A stretch of 64,000 nucleotides of DNA from contig NC_134137.1 of NCBI RefSeq assembly GCF_033958435.1, positions 122,486,001-122,550,000 of the forward strand, given 5' to 3'. A model generated the notes under the pieces. That model did not search any database. It had not been told where the DNA came from and worked only from the letters and a program-made list of their open reading frames with translations. Position numbers and translations under genes: made by a program. Below, piece by piece: positions 48,721 to 59,888 of this stretch (position 1 is its first letter; each line of letters opens with the position of its first letter). The DNA is from Carettochelys insculpta (taxonomy: Eukaryota > Chordata > Testudines > Carettochelyidae).

Positions 48721-49746
48721 CACTCAGCCACCCCTGAAGTCCTCAAGGGACCCTCAGGTAGGTATATGGTGAATCAGACACCCCTGGCCAGGGGTGGGGC
48801 AGCCCAGTACAGCTGGCAGAGGGCCAACCACTGTCCCCAGGCCACGGAGTGGCCTGTGCACAATATTCAGCACCCCCGACATAGGCAGCACCACAAGTCA
48901 CAAGCCTGGCGAGAACTGGGAGGGGGACTGACCTCACTCAGAGTGTGACCACCTGTGCAGGGACCCCTAAGTGCCCAGGATCCCCCAGGCCATCAGAGGC
49001 TGGGCTGGCCAAAGAGGGTGGGGGGGGCACAGCCCCCAGGGCCAGATCACGGGGCTGATGGGTTGCCCCGTCTTCCCTTCTGTCTCCACAGCACCACAGT
49101 CTGAGGACCATGTGAGTCCTGTCCAGGGCCAAGAGATCCTCCCCACCGAGTGCCTGGGCCATTGAAACCCCTGTCAGCTGGGTGGGCCCATGCCCAGAGG
49201 CCATGCCATCACCACCACAGGGAGGAGGAGGAGGTCACCTTGCACACTGTGGCCATCCAGGAGCAGACTACCATGGCCTTGGCTGGAGCTCAAGAGGACA
49301 GATGTGGGGTGTAATGAGAGGCCTGGTGCAAGGTTGCCAGGGGCCTCTGGGTCCTCACCTGGGCTGTTGTCAAGCGCCTGCCCCTGCCACCTCCATCACC
49401 ACGACTCTTGCCACCCCAACCTCACTGCCTGCCCCCCCAGCATCCCTCCAACTGCCATGCTATAACTGGTGCAGCTGCTCACCAACAGGGTGGGCCATGC
49501 TGGGTTAGCTCTTCCAACCCCTCCAGGCCCTGCTGCTGAACCTATAACCACAGCATCCCCCTACCTCTCTGTGGTCTCATCCCAGCCCCACCAGGGACCC
49601 CAGAGACCTGGGGCAGTAGGAGCTCCCAAGGCCATTGTGGGTCACAGCCCCCCGACTCTTGTGGAAGACTGAGGCCCACCACCCCTCCCACCTCCAGATT
49701 CAGGTGCCCCTACCCTCTCCCACTCCACTGTGCAGTTTCCTCCCAT

Positions 49747-50000
49747 TCATCCCTGAAGGCATGGGGCACGGGCTAGGTGCTCATATGCAGCCACAGCCTC
49801 GGTGGCCCACCCCTGCATAAATCGCTTGTGCTTTCTCTCCACAATATTGTGGAGAACGCAGCACGCACCCACCACTGCAGGCACGTTCAGGAGGCTGACC
49901 TCCAGCCACGTGAGCAGGCACCAAAAGCGGCCCTTCAAGCAGCTGAAGGCCCATTCCACCACGACCTTCTGAAATATCGCCTTTCGAAAGCGTGCTGTAC
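49747..50000 (-). pseudogene. Harbinger transposase C-terminal relic
   Basis: Minus strand reads VVVEWAFSCLKGRFWCLLTW, then EVSLLNVPAVVGACCVLHNI and VERKHKRFMQGW. This corresponds to the region of the third catalytic acidic residue (AEQAFRCLKVRLRCLL in the copy at 25650) through to the C-terminus. Here VVEWAF takes the place of VAEQAF. The upstream catalytic Asp regions are not found in the element. Confidence 0.75.
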
Positions 50001-50379
50001 TGTAGACAAAGCCTTTGTGTTCCAGACAATAATGAAAGGTGTGAAAAAAGCATAAAGTCACACAAGGGAGGAAACAAAGGAAAAATACACTTTCATTATC
50101 TAAGTAGTGTCTGTAAAGATTAGGGAGCCCAGACATTCCATTTAGCCAAGTTTTAAAAATAATTCCTTTTTTACCCACTTTTTAGACAGAATGTTTTCCC
50201 CCAAAATCAAACCCAAACACACAACCAACCCATTGATAATTAACAAACACCATCCCAAAAAGAGAGAGAAGGGGAGCACCAGAGACTGTCTTAGAACACT
50301 TGCGACGTACTCCTGTGTTTCCAATCAGAAGGCTCAACTATGAAAGTATTTCAATCACTGGCTGAGTAACAGATTCTAG

Positions 50380-51085
50380 TGCAAATCCCGCAAAGAGGTG
50401 CAGTCTCTGACTTAAATTTTAGGGAGGCCACCAATCCCTGCAACAAACCCTGTTACCAACTTTGTCCACATACCTGCCCTAGTGATACCATCAAAGGACC
50501 TAATCACTTCAGCCACTCCATCAAAGGCTCATTCACCTTCACATCTGTGGATGTGATGTATGGCAGCAATGTCCCTTTGCTATGTACATTGAACAAACTG
50601 GACTGTTTCTATACAATAGAATAAATGGACACAAATCAGACATCAAGAATGGCAAGACAGAAAAAACAGTGGGGAAGCATTTTAACCTTCTAGGGGACAC
50701 AGTGACAGACTTGAAAGTTGCCATTATCCAGGGGTGGGATGGGGAAACAGACTAATGTGAAACTGCTGAACTGGAATTCATATGCAAATTTGACACCATC
50801 AGAATGGGTATGAATAGGGACGAGGAAAGCTCTCTCATTTCAGTAATTTCCCCTTTAGGTACTCACACTCTCTTATCCATGTCCACTCTGATTGCATTAG
50901 CCCTGATGTAACACTCCCATCTTTATATCCTTACTGTTTCTTATTCTTTCCCTTTATGCATCTAACACAGTGAGCGGCAACTCACAAAGGCTTATGCCAT
51001 AATAAAATTGTTAGTCTTCATGAAGCCACTAGAGACGACTTCTTGTTTTTGCTGAAACATGGCTTCCTGTCTGAAACATATCCTT
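50380..51085 (+). mobile_element. Penelope-like element with GIY-YIG endonuclease relic
   Basis: Plus-strand frames around 50600-50720 contain NGHKSDIKNGKTEKTVGKHF and TDLKVAIIQG. Near 50765 they contain TAELEFICKFDTIRMGMNRD. I recognise this as the C-terminal end of the Penelope-like polyprotein, where a GIY-YIG endonuclease is fused to the reverse transcriptase. Downstream 'aactcacaaaggcttatgcc' and 'ataaaattgttagtct' are the 3' end seen in the short copies. Stops and frameshifts make it inactive. Confidence 0.7.
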
Positions 51086-51817
51086 GCACGCTCTGATTTC
51101 CCGACTTACCTGTATTTGTCTGTCTTTTTGGACAAAAAATCCAGTTCTTCACAGCCTGCCTGAGCACTCACCCTCAAACTCTTCACCAGTGCTGAATGAA
51201 ACTATGCAGAGATAGCAGAAAAGATACACAGTCCTTCAGGACAGAACTCAGGCAATACTTTTGCTTAGCCAAAAATAGCTATTAGGTACAATAGGTGGAT
51301 AGTACCAGTGTGAGGAGGAAACAGAGAGCAGTAAAAAAGTAGTCTCAGTACAGCTCACACACAAGGTCTGTTCATGCCCCGATGATCTGCACAAGATTTG
51401 TACACAGATCTGCCACTGGCTTGTTTGTGGTATGCGTTGGCCACCTCCACACATGACTATTTCTCTTTCCCAGGATACCAAAGAGAGCTCCACGATCAGG
51501 ATCTGACCAATGGAAGGGAAGGAACTGAGGACAAACAAAATTTGTACCATTCCACCAATGATGTAGGGAATCCACAGTGACAGCTATTGGCAGCTGAGTC
51601 TTTGGCACTGCCACTCCATTAGAGCTACATTGCCACAAAAGCTGGAGAGGGACCAAAGGCCAAGAAGAGATGCAAAGGCCAAGGGATGCACTGGGAGAAA
51701 TGTGGTTTAAAGTCTGAACTCCCTATGCCTGTGTGTGTGTGTCAGAGAAACCTAACCTCTCAAGGAAAGAATCCTTTGGAAATTCTATTCTAAGAAACTT
51801 CCACTTTCCACATGATG

Positions 51818-52000
51818 AAACAGCAGAAATGTAGCAATTTAAAGACTAACAAAGTTATTTTATTTGGTGATGAGCTTTTGTGGGACTGAATAAATCAACA
51901 CTGAATAAATCATTTTCTTAGTCTTTAAAGTGCTACATTTCTGCTGTTTTGTTTTGTTGAAGTACAGACTAACATGGTTACCTCTCTCTTATACAAGCCT
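51818..52000. mobile_element. Penelope-like 3' end, foldback insertion
   Basis: A 183-bp insertion flanked by ACATGATG (51810-51817 and 52001-52008). The left arm ('aaacagcagaaatgtagcaa', then 'tttaaagactaac') is the inverse of the right arm ('gtctttaaagtgctacattt', then 'ctgctgtttt'). The right side ends in the standard terminus 'acagactaacatggttacct'. The arms enclose about 50 bp. Confidence 0.78.
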
Positions 52001-52176
52001 ACATGATGGTTTAACGTGTTGTCATTGAAGATTTCTTAAAGACCTGTACTCAATACAGAGCCACATCAGGAAACTAAGCACAAGGGGGAAAAGAAAAGCT
52101 GTTGAATCCATAGTTTTAAGGAAAAAATAATTCTTTTTCTGAAAATTAGTTCCTATAAATATTGCTTTGTAAAATG

Positions 52177-52850
52177 CTATTTTACAATTATACTACATTG
52201 GGGGTGACCTTGCAAGCCATAAATGAAGTAGCCGGAAGTCATAGTACGACTGGATGGTGGCTGGCAGGCTGCAGCTAGATACAGACGCTGTATTTGGCTG
52301 TTTCTGAGCAGCCCAGGTGGGAGCAACAGCACCACAGCATTGTGAAGTGCCAAGAGTTGCAGGGCAGGTGACAGCACAACCCCTGGATTGTACCCCAGAA
52401 TGTGATGCGCTAACCAGCTCACCAGAGATCAAGACAGTACCACGGACAGTGAACATATGGTTTTGGCTCCCAGGCTCAAGAATGCCTACTCCTTATCCGG
52501 TATCAACAGTGCCACCTTCAACAAAGAGTGAATGGAGGAATGCTTTGAGTTGACGTCAATCTGCTCAACGCTTTGTTCCCTTTCTTGGCAGATTGAGAAT
52601 CCAGCAATCTCTCTCTCAGCAACATCCTTAGAGGTCTTCTGCTTCTTCCTGGGCAATGATGACAATGCGCAAGTGCTGTGACTCAGGTGCAGTGGATTCC
52701 CACTTTTCACAGATGTCAAAGTCCTCAGCACTCTTTTCAACCAACAAGGTTCTGAAGGTGGTTTCAGAGTAGCCTCCATCAAAGAAATTTCAGTGTGGCT
52801 ACTCCATCCCCCCACCCCTTTTTTTTTTTTGGCCCCGAACAAGGCGACCT
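52177..52850 (-). other. Unrecognised decayed coding-like stretch
   Basis: Minus-strand frames show long but shifting open runs, including FDICEKWESTAPESQHLRIV near 52700 and SIHSLLKVALLIPDKE near 52500. The composition looks protein-like and a poly(T) run lies at 52820-52831. I cannot assign a family. It could be an old processed pseudogene or a retroelement fragment. No splice sites or terminal repeats were found. Confidence 0.3.
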
Positions 52851-52898
52851 TTCAAATCTGGCACTGATCCCTAATGAAAGACTCACCCAAATACTTTA

Positions 52899-53275
52899 GA
52901 CAGTTGTGTGTCCACATTCCGTGGGTGTTCTGTCATAGAAAATTGACAGAATGCAGCACTTTTGTTGACATTGTTCTGCCACTCCCATGAGGCAGAATGC
53001 CTCTGTCAACAGATTCTGTTGACAGAAAGCTGGTCTGGACATTCCAGGGGGCCCGCTGTCGACAGGCAGGGCTTCCTGGGCACCAGGCAGGCCTATCTGC
53101 TGTGCTTCTGGTTGTCCATTCTGTTGAGACTGTGGTTAGGCAGTCTGGCTGCTGTCAACAGAGCAGATCACTATCTGCTTGGCAGTCTGGCTGCAATCTG
53201 TCAACGGGTGTTTTGTTGGAAGATATCTTCTCACAGAAACCTCTGTTGATAGATCGCTCTAATGTAGACATAGTC
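52899..53275. mobile_element. GTCTACAC-type MITE with TCTGTTGACAG interior
   Basis: The left end is 'gacagttgtgtgtccacatt' and the right inverse end is 'gactatgtctacatt'. The interior repeats 'ctgttgacag' and 'ctgtcaacag', and its 'gcttctggttgtccattctg' matches 'gcttctggtcatccgttctg' in the element at 11254. The flanking trinucleotides are TTA and CTA, so the duplication is imperfect. Confidence 0.65.
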
Positions 53276-55115
53276 CTAGAGTGCAGGTCACTCACTGGCA
53301 TCAGCTTCAAATTATGGAAGACTGGACTCGGAGCTCAGGACTGAGGTATTCCTTGGTAATAATAAATGGAAACCCAAAAGTGGGGAACCAAGAAAAAAAA
53401 ACTAATTAAACAACTTTTCACTAAGTAGTCTAGTTATATAACTATATACAAGAAATACGCCATGACAGAGCTAGCTACAGAAAGATGAACAGATTCCAAC
53501 AATTGTCAAAGGCAGTAAGAAGGAACAGATGGATCGGGGAAGCTCCACCTTTTATAACTGCATACAGTGGCTCATAGCTGCAGAGGGTACACCAAAGTTT
53601 AAGTGAAAAAATGTCCAACAACTGTGCTTAGGGCATGTACACACCAAGAATGGAATGCACATGTGCAATCACTCAAAGAAAAGCCAAGATAATCAGTTTT
53701 CTTTGGACTGAAGCAACTAGAGGGTGCTCTGAAAAACTTAACATATAAATCCTTGAATTTCTTCTGTATCTCTTTAAAGGAATGGGTTCTTTCTTTTGCC
53801 CCCCAATTATTATTTTAAACCACAGTCAGAAAGTCAGAAAGTCTCATAAAATCTACTTGTAAAATTTAGCAGCATCCATTCAGCAAAGCTAGAAGTCTAA
53901 CAACAAGTAGCTTTGTCCAAAGTTCTCTCTGCTGACTATAATGCCTTACTTTTGCTCACTTAATACACAGTATTTCTGTTCCATCTGGCCTCTGTGAAAC
54001 ACTGCCAGCTTCATATAATGGAATATACTCCTATAATCAGACTGAAAGTTGCTGATTGAAGACTTGTACCAAACCAAGTTGTCTTGAGCTGCTCTGTTAG
54101 AGACATCATCCTTCACATAAGATGACCCCTTTCCCACCAATGCTTGCTGTGCAGGTGGAAGTTACATATCATCTGAGATGTATCAGAGAGGGAAGAGGAC
54201 AACTCTGAAGTCCTGGCATACTTCTCCTTTCTTAAAAATAATCTTTAAAAGTTACGGGAATAAGTGAACATTAAACTATTGTAGAGAAAATAGTGACTCA
54301 TGGAGTGACTATACTATCAGAGCTCAGCACATGGCCACCAAGAAGTAGGGGATCAAATCATTTGACACAAATCACCAAACTTTCAGATTCTACTAGATGG
54401 GTAGCATGGGCTAAGTCTGAACGAGTTATCTAGAGCTAGAAGGCTCAACATCAGATTATCAATCCCTCAAGATTTTCAGTTCTAAATAAAAAAATCTCAG
54501 CCTATAATTAAAGGAGGTAACGTCACAGGTGTGAATTATGAATTTTCCTCACAGCTCTTTTCTAATGTGATGTGATAAATTAAACCATACATAGACACTG
54601 ATGCTTATTGTGAACGAATAAGGAAAAAGTATTGCTATAGGCATAGCTTCAAGCTTTCACTTAATTTATCTACTTAAAATCTTTTCCCTTTAATTTATTA
54701 ACTTCACTTATTTAAAACGTAAAAATAGAAAACTGACTCATATGCAATCAAGTTGGTAGGCAACTATGAATTACAGGCCATTATGAAAAGAGACGTTTGA
54801 TTGGCTGGCAAAGACTACAACTATGTAGGTCCAATTGTTCAGGCCAGGGCTTGTTAGCCAAATCCACTGTGTTTACGAAAAAGCAACAACCTGCTTCTGC
54901 CCAGACACACACATCCAAAACAACAGCAAAATTTCACTGAAGTGTTCACTTTATGTTCATCAAACCAAAGATGTAGCTCATGAACAAAATATGTATTTGC
55001 CCCAATGTTAAAGGTGAATGATGCAGTATGACACAGAGTACTGCCAAACATAACATTTCATTTATTTAAACACAGTTTCTAGAGTTTGTTGTGAAGCAAG
55101 CATCCAAGTGAACAA
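53276..55115. other. Intergenic stretch, nothing recognised
   Basis: AT-rich sequence between EDAR and CCDC138. No terminal repeats, domain similarity or RNA gene could be identified. Confidence 0.4.
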
Positions 55116-55523
55116 ATGCAGTGCCACTTCCAACCTGGCCTCTGTGCGGCTCATAATTTTGCCAAACACTGGCACAGTGAAATGAATCCAATTGTGGTCA
55201 GTTTCACAGCTGATAACTCAGGCGAGTACCATGAATGCCACAAAACATACAAGCAACTTATCAGCTTCATGCTAGAGGTACAAACAGGTCACCAAGCCAT
55301 AAGGTGCAGCACAGGCAGGCAAGTGGAGCTATTCACAGAGGACAAAAGACAAAAACAAAAAATGGCAGGAGGAGGGAGGCTGGAGCTGCAGCAACTTCTT
55401 TTCAACCCTGTCTTGCAGCAGACGGAAGTGAAGAGTAGGGTAATGGAAACGCTCCTGTTTTCTCACAACATCCAAGATGCTGTGGAAGAAGCAGAGAAGC
55501 TCCCTCTTCCATCCAGCAGCTAG
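55116..55523 (+). other. Unassigned 135-codon open reading frame
   Basis: It starts MQCHFQPGLCAAHNFAKHWH and ends EEAEKLPLPSSS. The length is unusual for this AT-rich intergenic region. There is no recognisable domain, no upstream promoter signal, and no obvious splice or poly(A) context. It may be a fragment of an old retrocopy or chance. I do not claim it is a gene. Confidence 0.2.
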
Positions 55524-55884
55524 GAGCGGATGGAAATTTAAGATTAAGGTATCCTACAGGAGGGACAAGGAAAGGCCTTTAGTGACATCTATTCCATTAA
55601 TTTCCTCGACATCCATGCCATTACCCGAGCTGTAAAGTGAGATTAATTATTATTACAGTTGCTTGAAAACCTATCAGTGATTTTCTAATTTAAAAAATAG
55701 CCCTTTTTGCAAAAAAACAAAATTTTTCAAAGGAATTTTTGTCCACTTTGCCCACCTGGGTCTCTTGTTTGTTCCACTGTCTGTCAATGAAACCAAAAAA
55801 AGCTTTGAAGGAGGACTGCCTCCTTTGCAGCTCCCAGAGACAGAAGCACAGCATCCAGGTGCTCCACTTGCCCTACAACTCCAG

Positions 55885-56151
55885 GGGTGCAAATACAATA
55901 GGAATTAACTTCAGAGTTAACTTTGAAGTTAGGCACTACCTCAAAGTAGTCCGCAGAGAGTCTACAAACATTTTCCTTTACTTCTAAGTTAGCTTCGAAG
56001 TAGGGAGCCCAACTTCAAAGTGCTTACTCAATTCCCGGGAATGGAGTAGTGCCCTCCTTTGAAACAGGAGCAGGGTGTGTAGATGCTCAACTTGGAAGTT
56101 GTACTTTAAAATAAGCAAATTCAAAGTTATTTTTGTAGTGTAAACGCAGCC
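55885..56151. mobile_element. 267-bp Harbinger-type MITE
   Basis: Bordered by CAG (55882-55884 and 56152-56154), which fits the CWG site type. The left end is GGGTGCAAATACAATAGG and the right inverse end is GGCTGCGTTTACACTAC. The interior repeats 'aacttcgaagt'-like motifs ('ttaactttgaagttaggc', 'agttagcttcgaagtaggg'). Confidence 0.7.
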
Positions 56152-56801
56152 CAGGAGCTCCGGGGCAGACAGGCACAGAACTCTGCTTCCCCTGCTCTGG
56201 GAGCCGAACAGCCAGTCAGCTAAAGGGCTCTACCTTGCCTGCCTCACACACAGATTTGGAACTGTGCATGCGGTCTAGCTCCAAGACCACAAATCTCAGT
56301 CTTTAGGGATCTCTAGGACACCCAGCTGTGAAACCAGGAGCTTGAAAGCCCTATGATCACGGCTTTATCACAGCCATGCGGCAGGGAGCCCAAAAGTTGG
56401 AACTCTCATGACTTCCGTGTTCACTTCCAAAAAAGCAACAAACCCCAAACCAAAACAATGAAACTGCAAGATTCCTTAAGAACCAGAAATTTCAGGTCTC
56501 AGCCTGCTTTAACTGGTAATACTTTCTCCTTTTTCACCCCCTCTTCTTCCCCCTGCAAAAAAAGAAGATGCTGTGAGATTAGGCGGTGTGCATGAAGCAC
56601 TCTAAAGATAAAGTAGATATGCTGGAGCAAGTTTCCAAGGAAACTGGTATCAGAAAACTGAAAATAGGGCTAAAAGGTTTTAAAACAACCAAAATGGTTA
56701 TTAACAGCATCTTATTCTGTTTTCAGTGATATAGCATCTACAGCTAGATTAAAAAAAGAATACAGTAAAACCTGGTGTGAAGTAAAATCTGATTTATACT
56801 T

Positions 56802-57129
56802 CAGGGGTCAGCAACCTTTCCAAGGAGGACTGCTGAAATTTGACCTTTTGACCTCTTTGTATGGTCCAAAAACTGGTGATACTTTTTAAAGTCTTTAATA
56901 GTCCTACTTTTGACAGCTTCATTAATAAATGAATAAAGATGAAGAGCTTTACTGTTTAAGAGGTGGTTAGTAGCATTAGCTGGTCTTTTGTTAATCCACG
57001 TGTGATGGCTTTGTGCAAGCTCTTGACTACATGGGGGATGCGGGCGAGTCTGAACTCCCACTTCACATCCTGATGAAAATCGACTTACATGCCACTCTTG
57101 GCACCCATGCCGGGGGTTGCTTAACCCTG
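56802..57129. mobile_element. 328-bp hAT-type non-autonomous element
   Basis: The left end is CAGGGGTCAGCAACC and the right inverse end is CAGGGTTAAGCAACC. The flanking 8-mers are TTATACTT (56794-56801) and TTATAGCT (57130-57137), matching at 6 of 8. An 86-codon open frame on - inside it has no domain I recognise and may be a shadow or a remnant. Confidence 0.8.
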
Positions 57130-57257
57130 TTATAGCTGCTGCCGAAGAAGATTTTAGAGAAAGATTTAATCCATGGTAACCATTGGCACAAACTTCCAGA
57201 TCTGAGTAATAGCTAAAAGTTACCTGGAATCTCTCCCTCCTGATTTTTTTACACTAT

Positions 57258-57647
57258 GGTTGTGTCTACATCGGTACAAATCTTCAGAACAGCCATGCTA
57301 GTGGCCATTTCGAAGACTACTAATGTGGTGCTGAATTGAATATTCAGTGCCTCATTAGCATTAGCACACTTCCTGCCACAGCACTTCAAAAGCGCCACTT
57401 TCGAACGCCCGGGGGTCCTTTTTGAAAGGACCCTGAACATTTTGAAATCCCCTTATTCCCTTAAGCTGACCTCCGTGTAGCCATGCCAAGCCACAGGCAT
57501 TCAAAAGCGGTACTTTCGCAGGGCTGTGGCCGGAAGCGTGCTAATGTTAACAAGGTGCTGAATATTCAACTCAGCGCCTCATTAGTAATCTTCGAAAGGG
57601 CCATTAGCATGGCTATTTCAAAGATTTGTACCAGTGTAGACACGGCC
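57258..57647. mobile_element. 390-bp foldback MITE
   Basis: Bordered by TAT (57255-57257 and 57648-57650). The left end is GGTTGTGTCTACATCGG and the right inverse end is GGCCGTGTCTACACTGG. The whole element is one long imperfect palindrome: the left half (for example 'gaatattcagtgcctcatta') mirrors the right half ('gctgaatattcaactcagcg') through to the centre near 57450. The arms are about 190 bp and roughly 80% similar by eye. Confidence 0.85.
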
Positions 57648-57650
57648 TAT

Positions 57651-59405
57651 GTCTCCTTAGCTAACCTCTTAATTGCCTATCTACCCTATTGGTATTGACT
57701 GATGTCTTAAAAACATTGTCAACAAAAGGGCAGATTTCTGTAAGAGCCCTATTTCAAAGACCTTGTAGTAAAAATTATGAAGAGAAACCATATAATAACT
57801 GCACAGAAAACTTAAAAGCCATTAAAATTAATCTTTCACACGGACTAGGCAAACAGTCTTATGGCAGGTTCTTAAATTATAATCACAGCTTCAATTATAT
57901 AATTACAAGGAGTTGCAAAGCACACCACTTATAATCACAGCAAAGTGGCATAACCAAGCAGAAACATTAGCAATGAAAGTCTTGTTGAACCAAGTTTTCT
58001 CAAAGTGACTCATTTCGTGTGCACATGTACTTTTAGGAGCACCAATACTTACACACATAAATGTCAAAATAAATTAACTTGAAAATAAATATAAGTGCTT
58101 GAAAAGTACATATGGAAATGTGTGTGCATAACTCGGACACTGCAATAAGGCCTTTTTGAAAGTAGAAAAGGGATTCATTTTATTAAAAGATTATGGCATT
58201 TAATTGAAGTAATGTTATTCCAAAATTTTTAAGAACTATCTTATAATTTTAGATATATTACAATCAAAATCCATACAAAAATACAAAACCAGTGTTAAGA
58301 CCACAGCAATATATAGAAAATGTACATATTTAAAGAGAAAGCAGTGAACAGCAATTCCTGAAAAAAATGGATGCTGCTGATCAGAAGAGGTTTCTCACTC
58401 TCATAGCTATTATACACCAAGTTCAAATTAATCAAAATTTGCCTTCTGGAAATTAAAACAATCATTTTCCTGTAATATACTGGTGAAAAGACTAATGTCT
58501 CCAGGTTGTGCATCACCAGGACAAACAAAAACAGTAATAATTACAATATTTTTGATTTTTAATCGCTGTAAGAATAACTGATTTTTTATAACTGTGAGCA
58601 AAGTTGGAACTGGTAGCGTGCTTACTGAAGAGGCAACAGCTGTTTTGAAAAATGTAGCACAGCATGAACTCTGTACTGTAGTCCAGCTAATTGAAAAATT
58701 TAAAAACAAAGAAGGCCTCTTGAAAATTGCAGAGCTTCCCACTTTCTCTTTCAATGGATACACTGATTTATAAGGGAGAACAACATGACAAATTCTAACT
58801 TATGCAGTAACAAACAAGCTATAGATTGCAATTCTGAAACCTGACATTTTCTGGTCTGGCTGCTGGACCACAGATGCTCCTGGACCAGAGAGCTGGGGAG
58901 CCCAAGGGCAGGAGGGTCAGCAGCCTTGGCAGCCCGGCTGGGATCAGAGTACCCCGGCAACAGGCTGAGGCCAGAGTCCCCTGGCTGCCCTGCGGCAGGG
59001 CAAGGCTGGAGCCAGGGCTAGGGTTCCCCAGCTGCCCAGCAGCTGCACAGGCAAGGGCCAGACTCCTGCAGCAGCCCTGGGAAGTGAGGGGCTGCCCAGG
59101 TGGCAGAAGCCACTGTCCAGCTGCCCTGTGCAACAGCTGGGCAAGCAGCCTGGCAGGGTACTGGGGGTGGGTGGGAAACTAGGCATGGTGATCGTCTATA
59201 ACAGGCTGCATGCTTGGGGCCCAGGGGCTGGAGACATCCCCTGGTCCGGCAAATCCCCCTGCTTTTTCAGGACCCTTCAGGTTCCAACCATGCTGGACCA
59301 GGGAGGTGCATTCCTGTTAGCTAGTTTGTGCTATCGTTTGCTAGTTTTTACAAATAAATATTTTCTTTGCAGAAATCGTTTTAAAACACAATAAAATACA
59401 ATTCA
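57651..59405. other. CCDC138 3' UTR and flank (limit not defined)
   Basis: It follows the CCDC138 stop on the minus strand. No consensus AATAAA occurs in the first several hundred bases of the minus strand. The first is near 58190, with an ATTAAA variant near 58555, so the UTR end is uncertain. A GC-rich block at about 58860-59310, with repeated 'ctggaccag' and 'ctgccctg' motifs, looks like an inserted repeat of unknown class. A minus-strand open frame of 111 codons at 58428-58763 has no family that I recognise. Confidence 0.4.
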
Positions 59406-59577
59406 TTAGTGACTTGTGCTTAGACTGGAGATAAGGGAGTTGGTCTTCGTTAAGCCCAAATTAAAGAGAATTGAATTAAGGTTAATAGAGAGAAAAGCAT
59501 GGTCTGGATGTGTTGTTCTCTGCAGCTCTTGGATCACTAGATGAATAGTGAACAATTCAAACATCTTCTTATTACTT
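59406..59577 (-). CDS. CCDC138 last coding exon
   Basis: CCDC138 is a coiled-coil protein associated with centrosomes and centriolar satellites. This exon reads KKMFELFTIHLVIQELQRTT, then HPDHAFLSINLNSILFNLGL and TKTNSLISSLSTSH, ending in TAA (59408-59406). Human CCDC138 as I recall it ends with a near-identical KLFELFTIHL...NLGLTKCNSLVSS stretch. The acceptor on - is TTTTACAG (AG at 59579-59578). The first base completes a Lys codon started at 60959-60958. It is 172 nt including the stop. Confidence 0.95.
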
Positions 59578-59850
59578 CTGTAAAAGATTGTCATATAAAA
59601 TTAGTCACTGACAAATTCGTTGGATTACTTTCAAGTATGGTAATTTCAAAATCACTATTCTGGAAAGTCTGACATTTTTATGCAGCCAAAATTTGTCTTA
59701 TATTTTACATTCAAAAAATGTACTTTTTTTTTCTAAACCTTGCCAATGATAATGGCTGTCTTTCTGAGCTGATATAATTCTTCTGTGTTGTGACAAAAAT
59801 AAACATGATCCCAGACAAATGGCTTTTAAGTGTAGCCCAAAGAAACCATT

Positions 59851-59851
<1 letters not shown>

Positions 59852-59887
<36 letters not shown>
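59852..59887. repeat. Poly(A) tract in a CCDC138 intron
   Basis: About 35 consecutive A on + (poly(T) in transcript orientation) lies between the last two CCDC138 exons. No LINE or SINE body directly adjoins it, so it may be a simple repeat. It lies within the last intron, about 275 bases upstream of the final acceptor. Confidence 0.8.

Positions 59888-59888
<1 letters not shown>

Larger units (their letters stand above)
47788..50013. mobile_element. Second PIF/Harbinger element, inverted and internally deleted
   Basis: A 2,226-bp element flanked by TTT (47785-47787 and 50014-50016). The left end is GGCCATGTCTACACGAGCAA and the right inverse end is GGCTTTGTCTACAGTACAGC. The layout mirrors 24341-28164 in reverse: a Myb/SANT-like relic on + (48380-48720) and the C-terminal end of the transposase on - (49747-50000). 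Most of the transposase is missing. The central part is GC-rich, unlike the flanks. It starts about 200 bp beyond the EDAR polyadenylation signals. Confidence 0.8.

Noticed and set aside
58428..58763. 111-codon minus-strand ORF as a further CCDC138 exon
   Set aside because: It lies downstream of the CCDC138 stop codon and does not resemble any part of the protein that I recall.
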